Assembly (NCBI RefSeq): GCF_035818615.1
Contig: NZ_JAYKZY010000001.1
Coordinates: forward strand, 226,501-290,500
Origin: Sphingobium sp. CR2-8
GTDB taxonomy: Bacteria; Pseudomonadota; Alphaproteobacteria; Sphingomonadales; Sphingomonadaceae
DNA length: 64,000 bases
Direction of reading: 5' to 3'
Part shown: in pieces, positions 42,286 through 50,766 of the stretch
Layout: every line of letters starts with the position of its first letter
Numbering within the stretch: position 1 is the stretch's first letter
Made by a program: the position numbers and the translations under genes
The notes under the pieces: generated by a model
The model's input: only the letters and a program-made list of their open reading frames with translations
What the model was told of the DNA's origin: nothing
Databases searched by the model: none

Positions 42286-45200
42286 TCATGGAAGTCGAGC
42301 GAGGTTCGCGTCCTCCAGTTTTCGTCGTGCGACCGGGATCAACTTGATTTCTCCCATCAACCCGGCGGGTAACAGCGGCTCGTCCCCGGTAAAAGATTGG
42401 GGCGCTGAACGCCCGAGCCGGTTCTGCAATATCCAGGTTTGCGGCTGCGATGCCCTTCGGTCGCCGATCAAGCGATTGCGCCAACTATTGGCGACTTTAA
42501 TCGAAAGCCGATTGCGACCGTCGACCAACGCCTCGCTGATGTCTAGCGGACGACCGGGGATCCACATCGTCCCCATCGTCCGGCCGTTCACCGTGACCTC
42601 AGCGATGTTGGCGCATTGCTCAATCGACAGCAGCCAGCGCAATCCCTTCAATGATCGATGCTTGAAACACGTCACATAGCTGGCCGTGCCCGAATGAAAT
42701 CGGATCGCGTCATCTGTCTCCTGCGTCCAGGATCGCAGAGCGGTCACCTGCTTCATGTGCGAACGCGGCTGGTTGTCGAAGCGGATGTCCCACGGACCGC
42801 CAAGAATATGGTGGGGAGGCAAGGCATCAACGCGCACGGAATGGCTGCGCCCGCCGCCCGTGGAAAGCGTCCAATGTCCGGACGCCGTCACATCGACGAA
42901 CGCCCCCTGACGATCTGGGCTGATCACAAGTGCCGAAATGTCTGCCGCCGTGGAGGCAACGAGAGGGCTGGTGTCGCGATGATCGGCCATGAGGATAACC
43001 GATGCCACGGGGCCGAGAGAAAGGCGTACCGCCGTTCCATCCAAACGAGCCTGTCGCGAGGGCAATAGATGCTCCCTGCCATCGACCGGATCAATCATGC
43101 GTATTTGTCTTCCGGTCGTCCGCAAATGCAGATCGAGGTCCAAACTATTGTCGCTTTGGTTCGACAGGAAAAACACGTCACGCTCAGGGGTAATTCTGTG
43201 CGTCCACCTAAGCTCAGGCACAACGCCCTCGATCGCTGGTGCTAGACCCAGGTCGCCCAGAATATGTGCGAGATCGCCGGTTTGATGGACCTTGACCTGG
43301 CTCGAAGAGGCGTTGGAGGCAGGCCACAAGATGTCGATGATCCTAAGCGTTTCCTCCAGCTTCGTCCGCTCCTGCAAGCTCGAAAGTGGCCGCGGTTTGG
43401 GGCCAAACAGCGTTGCGCCCTCCGCAACCAGCTGGTTCAGCTTCACCGCAGTGCGATGGCTGATGGTCAAATCCGGCGGTATTACCAGCATCGCATAGGA
43501 AGCGCCGCTGGGCAGTATGATCCGCCCGTCCTTGACCGAAGCCAGGGTCCAGAGCGCGTCCGCGTTAAGGGAAGTGAAGGCATGACCGGGCGGCGGCGCT
43601 GGTTCCAAATTGTCCTTCACATAAGCACGCGCCGGAATGTCTTCACCCATGAAGTAACAAAGGTCGGCGACCATGCGCCCCTGTTGCAGCCAATGCTGGC
43701 AACGCGACAGATAGCCGATCCATGCGCCCGCCATCGGCCACCAGGTCTGCGAGGGGCTGAAGAAAGCGCCAAGGCCGAACAAGGTTATGCCGGGCTTGCG
43801 ATCTGGAAATGCCTGATGCGCCCAGACGTGCAGGATCATGCGATTGACGCCAAGGCAGAAATTCTCGTCGCCTTGCCGCTTGAAGGAGAAAGGATGCTCG
43901 CTCCAGTCGAGCCCACCGGTCCATGCTTCCGCGCCGACAATCTGCTTGCCATACACCTGTGCGGCGGAAGCGGCTTCCATGACGTCGCTTGGCTTGTCGC
44001 TATTATGGCGCGCATGCCAGAACTCCCCGCATGGCAGGTCGACATCGCGGAAGATCGCCAAGCCATCGCTGGGAAAGCTGGCATTGGCAGGTTCCGAGGA
44101 AAACAGACAATCATGCTGATGCGCCAGGCGCGCAATGGTGCCGAAGAAGCTTTCGGGCAAGAGTTCACCGATCGTCCTGCGCCAGTCCGTGAGGAAGCCA
44201 TCGACGGTCAAGGCATCGTTTACGGGGATGCCGACCAGAACAAGCAGCAACGGGCCTACATCATAGCCTCGTCTTTCCTTAAAAGCCTCTAACAGGCGCG
44301 GAGACCAATTCTGCCCGCGCCCCTCCCAACTATCCATGTGCAATGTTTTGAGGATTTGCGGCGACAGCGAAGGCCCGACACGGCGGATTGCTTCGCCAAA
44401 CCAGCGGTCGAACTGCATTGCCACGGCTTGCGGATCGAACTTGTCACATTCCAGCCCGCCCATGCGTCCAGAGGGTGATGTGGTCTTGCCATTTGTCGTC
44501 GCGCCCACACGCACGACCATCCAGCGCCTCTTATCAGACGGGCGCCAGCGGCAAGCACCGGAAGGCGAGACTTGATCGGAAATGTCAATGATGTCGCTAA
44601 TTGCCACGCAATGACGGCTTGGCAGCATCGCTTCCGTTATGGGATCGGCAAATCCCCATGCCTCGCCCGATCGCACTTGACGGCAATCGACCACCGGCTG
44701 TGCGGAAAGGGTCAACGACGCCAGTTGCAGAGTTTGGCTTGCCGCCATACGGCCATCATGGCCGCTGGAAACAGGCACGCTCTGCGGATCATGCACGAAC
44801 CGGAAATAGCGTGCGCGAACGGGCGGTATGGCATGGTCCAGCTCGACGAGGTTCGCCTGCCAGCCCAGTTGCGGTGCGCGCAGGCGATGCACCGTATGGA
44901 ATGATTGACCATCATCGCTTGCCTGGACGATCAAGCTGTTTGCAGCCGTACTATAGCCCAGCGAGAGAAAGGGCAGGATTGCGACCGACTGGCTCCGGAT
45001 TGTAACGCTAGCGAGCGCGAAAGGACGATCGAACGAATATTGTATCCAGCCGGCCTCTTGCGTGTCGATGACATTATCCGGCTGACCGGTGTTACGAAGG
45101 CGATCGGGCTGGTCTATGGCCCAACTTGTCAATACGCCGGTGCAACGGGAACCGCCGTCATGCCAGGCGTCCGGTACGGGAAAGGCGAAGCTCGCGACGT

Positions 45201-45717
45201 CTCGATAGTAGTTCTCACGGGCTAATGGCTGAGGTAGCGAGGTCGCGCCAGCGTCGTGCGACAGGTGGCTGACCGTCCACACGATTTGCTGCGCTGATTT
45301 TTCCGGTGTGACCCACGCTCCGCCCGCTGTGCCCCATCCATCGCACATGTTCATCCCAATGGTTATGCCGCGATCGCGCGCATGCATCGTGGCAAGGCGC
45401 ACCATCTCCCACCATTGTGGACTGTGTGATTCTACCGGCGGCGCGATCAGCGTCGCTTCACTGACCCCGCCGATGTTGAAGATGATCGCACCTGCAATGC
45501 CCGCGCCATACATGGCATCGAGATCTGCTATGATGCCTTCGCGTGTAATGTTGGCATCCAGCCAATACCAATAGACCCAAGGGCCTGCTCCAGCTTCGAT
45601 CCCTTCACCCTCGGCTGGCGCCGCGAGCGTACCGCCAGGCATGGCGAACGCAGCGCCCAAACCAGCAGTCGCTTTGAGCAGCGTCCTGCGATGCAAGGTC
45701 GAGAAATGATCCATCAT
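42286..45717 (-). CDS. GH106 alpha-L-rhamnosidase-like glycoside hydrolase
   Basis: A 1143-residue secreted enzyme. Twin arginines in HRRTLLKATAGLGAAFA (residues 9-25) indicate Tat or a lipid-free signal. The early WVYWYWLDANITREGIIADLDAMYGAGIAGAIIFNIGG and GITIGMNMCDGWGTAGG segments, the central LHMDSWEGRGQNWSPRLLEAFKERRGYD and a C-terminal galactose-binding-like module (VTVNGRTMGTMWIPGRPLDIS) are typical of GH106. Catalytic residues are not assigned with certainty. It sits between a SusC-like receptor and a sulfatase, so it likely trims rhamnose from an imported sulfated oligosaccharide. Confidence 0.88.
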   Translation of the reverse strand: MMDHFSTLHRRTLLKATAGLGAAFAMPGGTLAAPAEGEGIEAGAGPWVYWYWLDANITREGIIADLDAMYGAGIAGAIIFNIGGVSEATLIAPPVESHSPQWWEMVRLATMHARDRGITIGMNMCDGWGTAGGAWVTPEKSAQQIVWTVSHLSHDAGATSLPQPLARENYYRDVASFAFPVPDAWHDGGSRCTGVLTSWAIDQPDRLRNTGQPDNVIDTQEAGWIQYSFDRPFALASVTIRSQSVAILPFLSLGYSTAANSLIVQASDDGQSFHTVHRLRAPQLGWQANLVELDHAIPPVRARYFRFVHDPQSVPVSSGHDGRMAASQTLQLASLTLSAQPVVDCRQVRSGEAWGFADPITEAMLPSRHCVAISDIIDISDQVSPSGACRWRPSDKRRWMVVRVGATTNGKTTSPSGRMGGLECDKFDPQAVAMQFDRWFGEAIRRVGPSLSPQILKTLHMDSWEGRGQNWSPRLLEAFKERRGYDVGPLLLVLVGIPVNDALTVDGFLTDWRRTIGELLPESFFGTIARLAHQHDCLFSSEPANASFPSDGLAIFRDVDLPCGEFWHARHNSDKPSDVMEAASAAQVYGKQIVGAEAWTGGLDWSEHPFSFKRQGDENFCLGVNRMILHVWAHQAFPDRKPGITLFGLGAFFSPSQTWWPMAGAWIGYLSRCQHWLQQGRMVADLCYFMGEDIPARAYVKDNLEPAPPPGHAFTSLNADALWTLASVKDGRIILPSGASYAMLVIPPDLTISHRTAVKLNQLVAEGATLFGPKPRPLSSLQERTKLEETLRIIDILWPASNASSSQVKVHQTGDLAHILGDLGLAPAIEGVVPELRWTHRITPERDVFFLSNQSDNSLDLDLHLRTTGRQIRMIDPVDGREHLLPSRQARLDGTAVRLSLGPVASVILMADHRDTSPLVASTAADISALVISPDRQGAFVDVTASGHWTLSTGGGRSHSVRVDALPPHHILGGPWDIRFDNQPRSHMKQVTALRSWTQETDDAIRFHSGTASYVTCFKHRSLKGLRWLLSIEQCANIAEVTVNGRTMGTMWIPGRPLDISEALVDGRNRLSIKVANSWRNRLIGDRRASQPQTWILQNRLGRSAPQSFTGDEPLLPAGLMGEIKLIPVARRKLEDANLARLP

Positions 45718-45772
45718 ATCTCCATCGACAGGTGACAGAGCCGAAGCGCCGTCACCTGTCTGGCAGGCTGGC

Positions 45773-48673
45773 TCAGAATTTCGCGCCGAGGGTGACGAAA
45801 AAAGCGCGAGGCTGGTTCAGCAGGATGTTGAAGGGGGCGGCTGGATTGGCCGCAACCGCCGCAGGCGTGAGCGTCTGCCGATTGAGCGCGGTGAGCAGGG
45901 CGCCTGAAGGTGCCCAAGACAATACGCCCTTGGAATTGAACAGGTTATTCACGTTCGCACCGACGCTCAAATTCTCGCTGAGGTTCCAGTTCAGGCCAAA
46001 GTCCACCTCATGATAGGCGGGCAGATTGAAGGCATTATAACGGTTGGCCGGCCGCTTTCCCAAATAGCGCCAGGTCAGGAAGGTGGAGAAGGTGTCCGTC
46101 GGCGAATAGCGCAAGGTAGACGTCGACATGATTTCAGCGGCATTGTCCGCCTTGCCGTTCGGAACCCGGATGATCGTATCGTCGGCGGGACCGGGCGCAC
46201 CGAAATTATAAGTGGCGAAATCCTTGGACTTCGACTTTTGCAGCGTCAGCGCGACGCGAAGGTTGAGGCGATCGACCAGATCGGCATCCGCTTCGACCTC
46301 GACACCATAGGTCATAGTCTGCGACAACAATGGTGCGGGAACGTAGGAAGTGCCATCTGGATTGCTGCCAAAAGCCGTGGTCCCGACATTGCTGAGCTTG
46401 CTGTAGAAGGGGGTGAGGGTCGCGCGAACCCAGTCGCGGCGGAAGCGATAGCCGGCCTCGATCTGTTGGATTTTCTGGGGAATGGGCGTTACATTCTGTA
46501 GTTCGGCCAGTGTGTCATAAGTGGTGAAAAAGCCAAGGTCGGGCGCTTTCTTACCCTGCGAGTAGCGGACATAAACAGAATTGCTTTCGTCGAACTTATA
46601 AGTCGCCGCAGTCGAGAAGGAGAGAAAATCGAGATTAAAGCGATATTCGTACGGTGCCTGATAGGTAACGGCAAAATTGTCGTAGAGCGTGTCCACATTG
46701 CCATCAAGGCCGCCATAGCTGCTGCTGCCCGATTGGGGATTGGCGATCGCTACGTCGTTGGAACCCTTGTTGCGGATATATTCATATCGCAACGCCCCCT
46801 CCAGCGTCAGCCCATCCACGACCTCATAGTCCGCACCGCCGAAGACAGAGAATTGCCGCTGCTTGCCGCGGAACGGCGTTCCCGCGAAACGTTGTCCGAT
46901 CCCGGCGAAGCCATCAGCCGTCGTCACCTGCTGCACGGCCCCGTTTGGCGTCGTCAGCGTGATGTTGAGCATATGCGGTTGATTTTGGAGTGTCGACACG
47001 CCGAAGCCGGCCCCGCCGCCATATTGGTTGACATTGGCGTCGGAGAAGAAGGCGCCCAGCGTGATGCTGCCGCGATCAAGCTTCTTGGAAATGCTGAACT
47101 GGTCCATGATCTCCCGGACCCGCGGATTATAGTTGAAGGCGGTCTGTGTAATGATCGCGTTCTGCAAGACCTGCTGATTGGGCAGGTTGTTCAGCAGCAC
47201 CGTGCGTGCACCGTTCGCATTTCGGACCTGCGCCAGCAATTGGCCAGTCACGACGTCGCGGTATGAATATACGCCATTCGCGGAGGTGTTCAACAATGTA
47301 TTGGTGAAGCCATCGGTAATTGGCAGAGCGAAGGCCAAGGCGGAACTGTCATAATCCGCCTTGTTCCAGTTCACCTTGAAGTTGTTGCGGACCGTCCATC
47401 CACTGTCGAAGTTGTGATCGAACTTCAGGCCCAGAACTTTCGCGGTCGCGTGGACGACATTGCGCCCGTTCCACTGCTTCGTCGGCCCGTTCACGGTCTC
47501 GACATAGTTGTGCGGCGAAGCGGGGATCAGGAAGGAATCGTAGCGGGATATACCCTGCGCGAGGCGCGGATTGCTAAAGTCTCTTCCAGGCTGGAACTCA
47601 TAGAAAGCGTTATGATCGTCCTGATATTTGCCATAAAGCAGGATTGATCCATCGCCATAATCCCACAATAAATTGGCTTTGACCTGGCCACCCCGGTTCA
47701 TCGGATAGGCGTTGTCGCGGGCGCCCTTATTATATCGATAGAAGCCGCTGACGCTATAATAGAGGGCATTCTCGCCGATCTGGCCGCCGGCACGAGCGTC
47801 AAACCGATAATAGGGATTGCGGCCATCGCCTTCCAGCCCCAGGCGGGTGCGCATTTCCAGGCCAGGGCTGTCGCGCCCGGTCTTCGAGATATAGTTGAAG
47901 ATTCCGCCTGGCGCATTAGGCCCAGTCACAACCGCAGTACCGCCGCGCAGGGCTTCCAGCCGCTCCAGGCTCAAATCCTGACGGTAGAAAAAATCCGGTG
48001 TGTAATTGTTGAACGTGACGTTGGTAACCGGCAGACCGTCTTCCTGCATGGAGACATAATAATAGCCGGTTGCAGCTTCAGTGGAGTTGGCGGAGATGCC
48101 GCGCGAATAAACAATGTTGCGTACTTCACCCAGGGCTGAGTTCACAAAGACGCCCGGTACGTTGCGCAATAGATCGGCAGCGCTTGCCGGTACGGACTGT
48201 TGTAACGTCGCTGCATCAAGTGTCGACACCGCGACGGACACAGGAGCCCGCGCACTCAGCGTTCCGGTGACGACGATGTCAGCAGGCGCGGGAGCTTCCT
48301 GCGATACCCGCTCCGACACCGTGCCGACGCCCGCCGCATTCTCCTGCCCGCGGCCTTGCTCGGCTTCCAGTACGAAGGCGCCGCCCGGCGTGCGCAGCCC
48401 GCGCAATCCCGATCCCTGCAGCAAGATGGACAAGGCTTGGTCAGGCGAATAGCGCCCTGAAACCGGGCGGGCACGCTTTCCGCGCACCAGACCGGGCGAG
48501 TAAAGGATTTGCTGGCGGGTCTGCACGATGAACTGGTTCAGCCCCTGATCGAGTGAGGAGGCTGCAATGCGCACCGCAACTTGCTGTGAGCGGACTTCGG
48601 CCTGCGCGGAGGCGATTGTCGCGCCAGTAGCGACAGAGATAGCTAATAAGGACGACACAGAAAAACGGATCAT
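45773..48673 (-). CDS. FecA-type TonB receptor with N-terminal signalling (STN) domain
   Basis: A 966-residue receptor. I take ATG 48673 (MIRFSVSS) because GGGAGGGG precedes it; the frame is open to 48727. A signal peptide ends near ATIASAQA. Residues ~30-110 form the STN domain (SSLDQGLNQFIVQTRQQILYSPGLV, YSPDQALSILLQGSGL), then the plug (ADIVVTGTLSARAPVSV) and a 22-strand barrel ending LGAKF. STN receptors signal through FecR to an ECF sigma, both encoded just upstream on the same strand. It probably imports oligosaccharide released by the sulfatase/GH106 partners. Confidence 0.94.
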   Translation of the reverse strand: MIRFSVSSLLAISVATGATIASAQAEVRSQQVAVRIAASSLDQGLNQFIVQTRQQILYSPGLVRGKRARPVSGRYSPDQALSILLQGSGLRGLRTPGGAFVLEAEQGRGQENAAGVGTVSERVSQEAPAPADIVVTGTLSARAPVSVAVSTLDAATLQQSVPASAADLLRNVPGVFVNSALGEVRNIVYSRGISANSTEAATGYYYVSMQEDGLPVTNVTFNNYTPDFFYRQDLSLERLEALRGGTAVVTGPNAPGGIFNYISKTGRDSPGLEMRTRLGLEGDGRNPYYRFDARAGGQIGENALYYSVSGFYRYNKGARDNAYPMNRGGQVKANLLWDYGDGSILLYGKYQDDHNAFYEFQPGRDFSNPRLAQGISRYDSFLIPASPHNYVETVNGPTKQWNGRNVVHATAKVLGLKFDHNFDSGWTVRNNFKVNWNKADYDSSALAFALPITDGFTNTLLNTSANGVYSYRDVVTGQLLAQVRNANGARTVLLNNLPNQQVLQNAIITQTAFNYNPRVREIMDQFSISKKLDRGSITLGAFFSDANVNQYGGGAGFGVSTLQNQPHMLNITLTTPNGAVQQVTTADGFAGIGQRFAGTPFRGKQRQFSVFGGADYEVVDGLTLEGALRYEYIRNKGSNDVAIANPQSGSSSYGGLDGNVDTLYDNFAVTYQAPYEYRFNLDFLSFSTAATYKFDESNSVYVRYSQGKKAPDLGFFTTYDTLAELQNVTPIPQKIQQIEAGYRFRRDWVRATLTPFYSKLSNVGTTAFGSNPDGTSYVPAPLLSQTMTYGVEVEADADLVDRLNLRVALTLQKSKSKDFATYNFGAPGPADDTIIRVPNGKADNAAEIMSTSTLRYSPTDTFSTFLTWRYLGKRPANRYNAFNLPAYHEVDFGLNWNLSENLSVGANVNNLFNSKGVLSWAPSGALLTALNRQTLTPAAVAANPAAPFNILLNQPRAFFVTLGAKF

Positions 48674-48804
48674 CAACCCCTCCCAAAACTTGTGCGGCCC
48701 CATTTTGTTGGGGACCTTATTCTCCAAGACGCAGGGAAGGCCGGTATGCGAACCGGACTATGAGAAATTTGTGAAAAAACCTGTTCGACCGAACCAGCAC
48801 CACC

Positions 48805-49812
48805 TCAGCGCGAAACATGGCGCAGCATGATACGGCCATGCTGGCCAGGTCGGCTCTCGACATGGAAGCCGATGGCGAGCGCTTCGGTGAAGGCCTGAAA
48901 AGATCCGGTATGGAACGCGCCGCTAACTTTGATCTGGGCAGTCTTATCGTCAGCCAAGACTAGCTGCATTTCGCTATAGCGGTTCATTTCCGCTACGGCT
49001 TGAGACAAGGGAAGATTATCAAACCGGATAATGCCTTCGCGCCAACCCGCCCAGTCTGCCGGGTTCTTTACTGGGCGCAATGTCGCGCCCGCCGGACCCA
49101 CGATCAATAATTGCCGGGGAACCATCGCGATATCGACAGCCTCAGATGTGGACCGCGCTGGTCGAACAGAAACCTTGCCCTCTGCCAGCATGATTTCCGT
49201 TTCATCCTGCTTTATACGCACGTCGAAGGCTGTACCATGGGCTTCCACCCGTTGTCCGCCAGCAAAAACAAGGAAAGGCCTGTCCTTTTGCTTGGCAACT
49301 TCGAACCAGGCCTGTCCAGCGTCCAGCATCACACGGCGCTCCGACGCTGTATAAGCGACCCTGATCCGACTGGCCGTGTTTAGCGTGACACGAGATCCAT
49401 CGCCCAGGGCCAGCGTCAGTTTCTGGCCGACTGCCGTCTGAAACTGCTGCGCATCGGGAAAAGCGACTTGCGCCGATTTTACAGATTCGGGCCGTTCGGA
49501 ACTGGCCGAGCGATAAAGCGTGTAGATCGGTATCACGACCACCGCCAGCGCGAGCAGCAAAGCGACGGTCGTTACGCCTGCGGAGCGATCCGACGCTTTG
49601 CCACGCAATGCGAGCCGTGCAAGAGTCTGCTGGCGCAACGAAAGGATTTCAGGCGCATCGGCCATGCCGCGGACGGCGTCCTGGCCAGCTTTGACACGTG
49701 CATAGGCGGCGTCATGAGCGGGATTGGCGCGCCAGCGATCGAATTCGGCCGACACATGTGCGGATTCTGCATCATTCATGCGTGCATGCCAATGCACCGC
49801 CTCCGCATCCAA
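48805..49812 (-). CDS. fecR: FecR-type anti-sigma/sigma-regulator membrane protein
   Basis: A 335-residue inner-membrane protein with an N-terminal cytoplasmic DUF4880-type domain (AVHWHARM, SAEFDRWRANPAHDAAYARV), one membrane segment around residues 81-100 (VALLLALAVVVIPIYTLY), and a periplasmic FecR domain (LGDGSRVTLNTASRIRVAY, LDAGQAWFEVAKQKDRPFLVFAGGQRVEAHGTAFDVR) ending in an STN-like tail. The frame starts at TTG 49812, 13 bp after the sigma stop; no ATG fits. It passes the receptor's signal to the sigma factor. Confidence 0.92.
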   Translation of the reverse strand: MDAEAVHWHARMNDAESAHVSAEFDRWRANPAHDAAYARVKAGQDAVRGMADAPEILSLRQQTLARLALRGKASDRSAGVTTVALLLALAVVVIPIYTLYRSASSERPESVKSAQVAFPDAQQFQTAVGQKLTLALGDGSRVTLNTASRIRVAYTASERRVMLDAGQAWFEVAKQKDRPFLVFAGGQRVEAHGTAFDVRIKQDETEIMLAEGKVSVRPARSTSEAVDIAMVPRQLLIVGPAGATLRPVKNPADWAGWREGIIRFDNLPLSQAVAEMNRYSEMQLVLADDKTAQIKVSGAFHTGSFQAFTEALAIGFHVESRPGQHGRIMLRHVSR

Positions 49813-49825
49813 ATCGTTCAGATGT

Positions 49826-50374
49826 TCAGCGATGACGCCAATCCTCCAGCGCGTGAATCACATGAGCCAGCGCGCGCGCATAATGTTTCTCCACCGCACG
49901 GCGGGAAATGCCAATAGCCGCAGCGATATCGTTCATGCGGCACTCCTCAAAAACCCGCAGGACGAAGATATCGCGCGATCTTTCTGGGAGTGCCAGCAAG
50001 GCTTCCCGCAACCGCGATATCGCTTCCCTACCTTCCAAGACGCGCAGCGGCGTCATATCCGAACCCGGCACTATATTTTCGTCCAGGCTCAGATGCTGCG
50101 TAATCTGCCGGGCTGAGTCGCGCCTTGCCTTGTCGCGCAGGCTGCTCGCCGCCGTCACGAACAGATAATGTTCGGGCTTTTCGATCGAAAGCGGGTCCGG
50201 CAGCGCGCTTAGCCGCAGAAAAACGTCCTGCACAAGATCTGGCACATCGTGTTGATTGGTAACGCGGCGTTCGAAATAGCGGGTCAACGGACGCGCATAG
50301 AGGCGAGCAAGCCGATTGAGCAAGCTGTAGCGCGCTCTGTCCGAGTGCTTTTGCTCCAGCGCCTGGTTCTCCAA
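49826..50374 (-). CDS. fecI: FecI-type ECF sigma factor
   Basis: 182 residues. Region 2 reads DVPDLVQDVFLRL and the following HYLFVTAASSLRDKARRD; region 4 reads LPERSRDIFVLRVFEECRMNDIAAAIGISRRAVEKHYARALAHV. It heads the locus sigma-FecR-TonB receptor-GH106-sulfatase and would switch it on when the receptor binds its ligand. Region 50375-50544 upstream holds no convincing promoter I can name. Confidence 0.93.
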   Translation of the reverse strand: MENQALEQKHSDRARYSLLNRLARLYARPLTRYFERRVTNQHDVPDLVQDVFLRLSALPDPLSIEKPEHYLFVTAASSLRDKARRDSARQITQHLSLDENIVPGSDMTPLRVLEGREAISRLREALLALPERSRDIFVLRVFEECRMNDIAAAIGISRRAVEKHYARALAHVIHALEDWRHR

Positions 50375-50544
50375 AGCTTCGCCCTTCTAATCGGAGGCTG
50401 ACCAGCTTCTGCTAGCAGCGTTGCAGCTGTTTGAGCAAGTTGTAACCTCTTTATTCTGCCGGAACGTGGGACTGTGTTCGCGCCTGAATAGTGAACTGCG
50501 CCACGTTTGCCGGAGGCTCCAACTCCTGAGAAGGTGGAGCCTGT

Positions 50545-50766
50545 ATGAGCAAGACGACGAACAAATTTGCCCCCGAGGTCCACGAATCAGCGGTACGGAT
50601 GGTGATCGATCACGAGTGCGATTACCCCTCCCGCTGGGCGGCGGTGGTGCCGTTCGCGGAGAAGATCGACTGCGGCAAGCGTGCTGGTGCCCCGGCCGAG
50701 GTCGCCGTCAAGATGACGGCGCTCGAACGCGAGGTTTGCAAGTTGCGACAGGCTTATGCCGTATAG
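50545..50766 (+). pseudogene. IS3-family orfA remnant with internal deletion
   Basis: From ATG 50545 the frame reads [35 protein letters not shown], then jumps to [20 protein letters not shown] and VCKLRQA. IS3 OrfA proteins normally have about 15 more residues at the jump (the ETLRxWVRQ segment), so there is an in-frame deletion. It then runs out into the 3' end of the RND gene on the other strand (13-bp overlap with its stop). No orfB follows. The preceding bases contain TGAACTGCGCCA, like the outer end of such elements. Confidence 0.8.

Noticed and set aside
50545..50766. Small functional gene overlapping the RND permease 3' end
   Set aside because: It is an IS3 orfA with an internal deletion and a truncated end; the overlap is a junction product.
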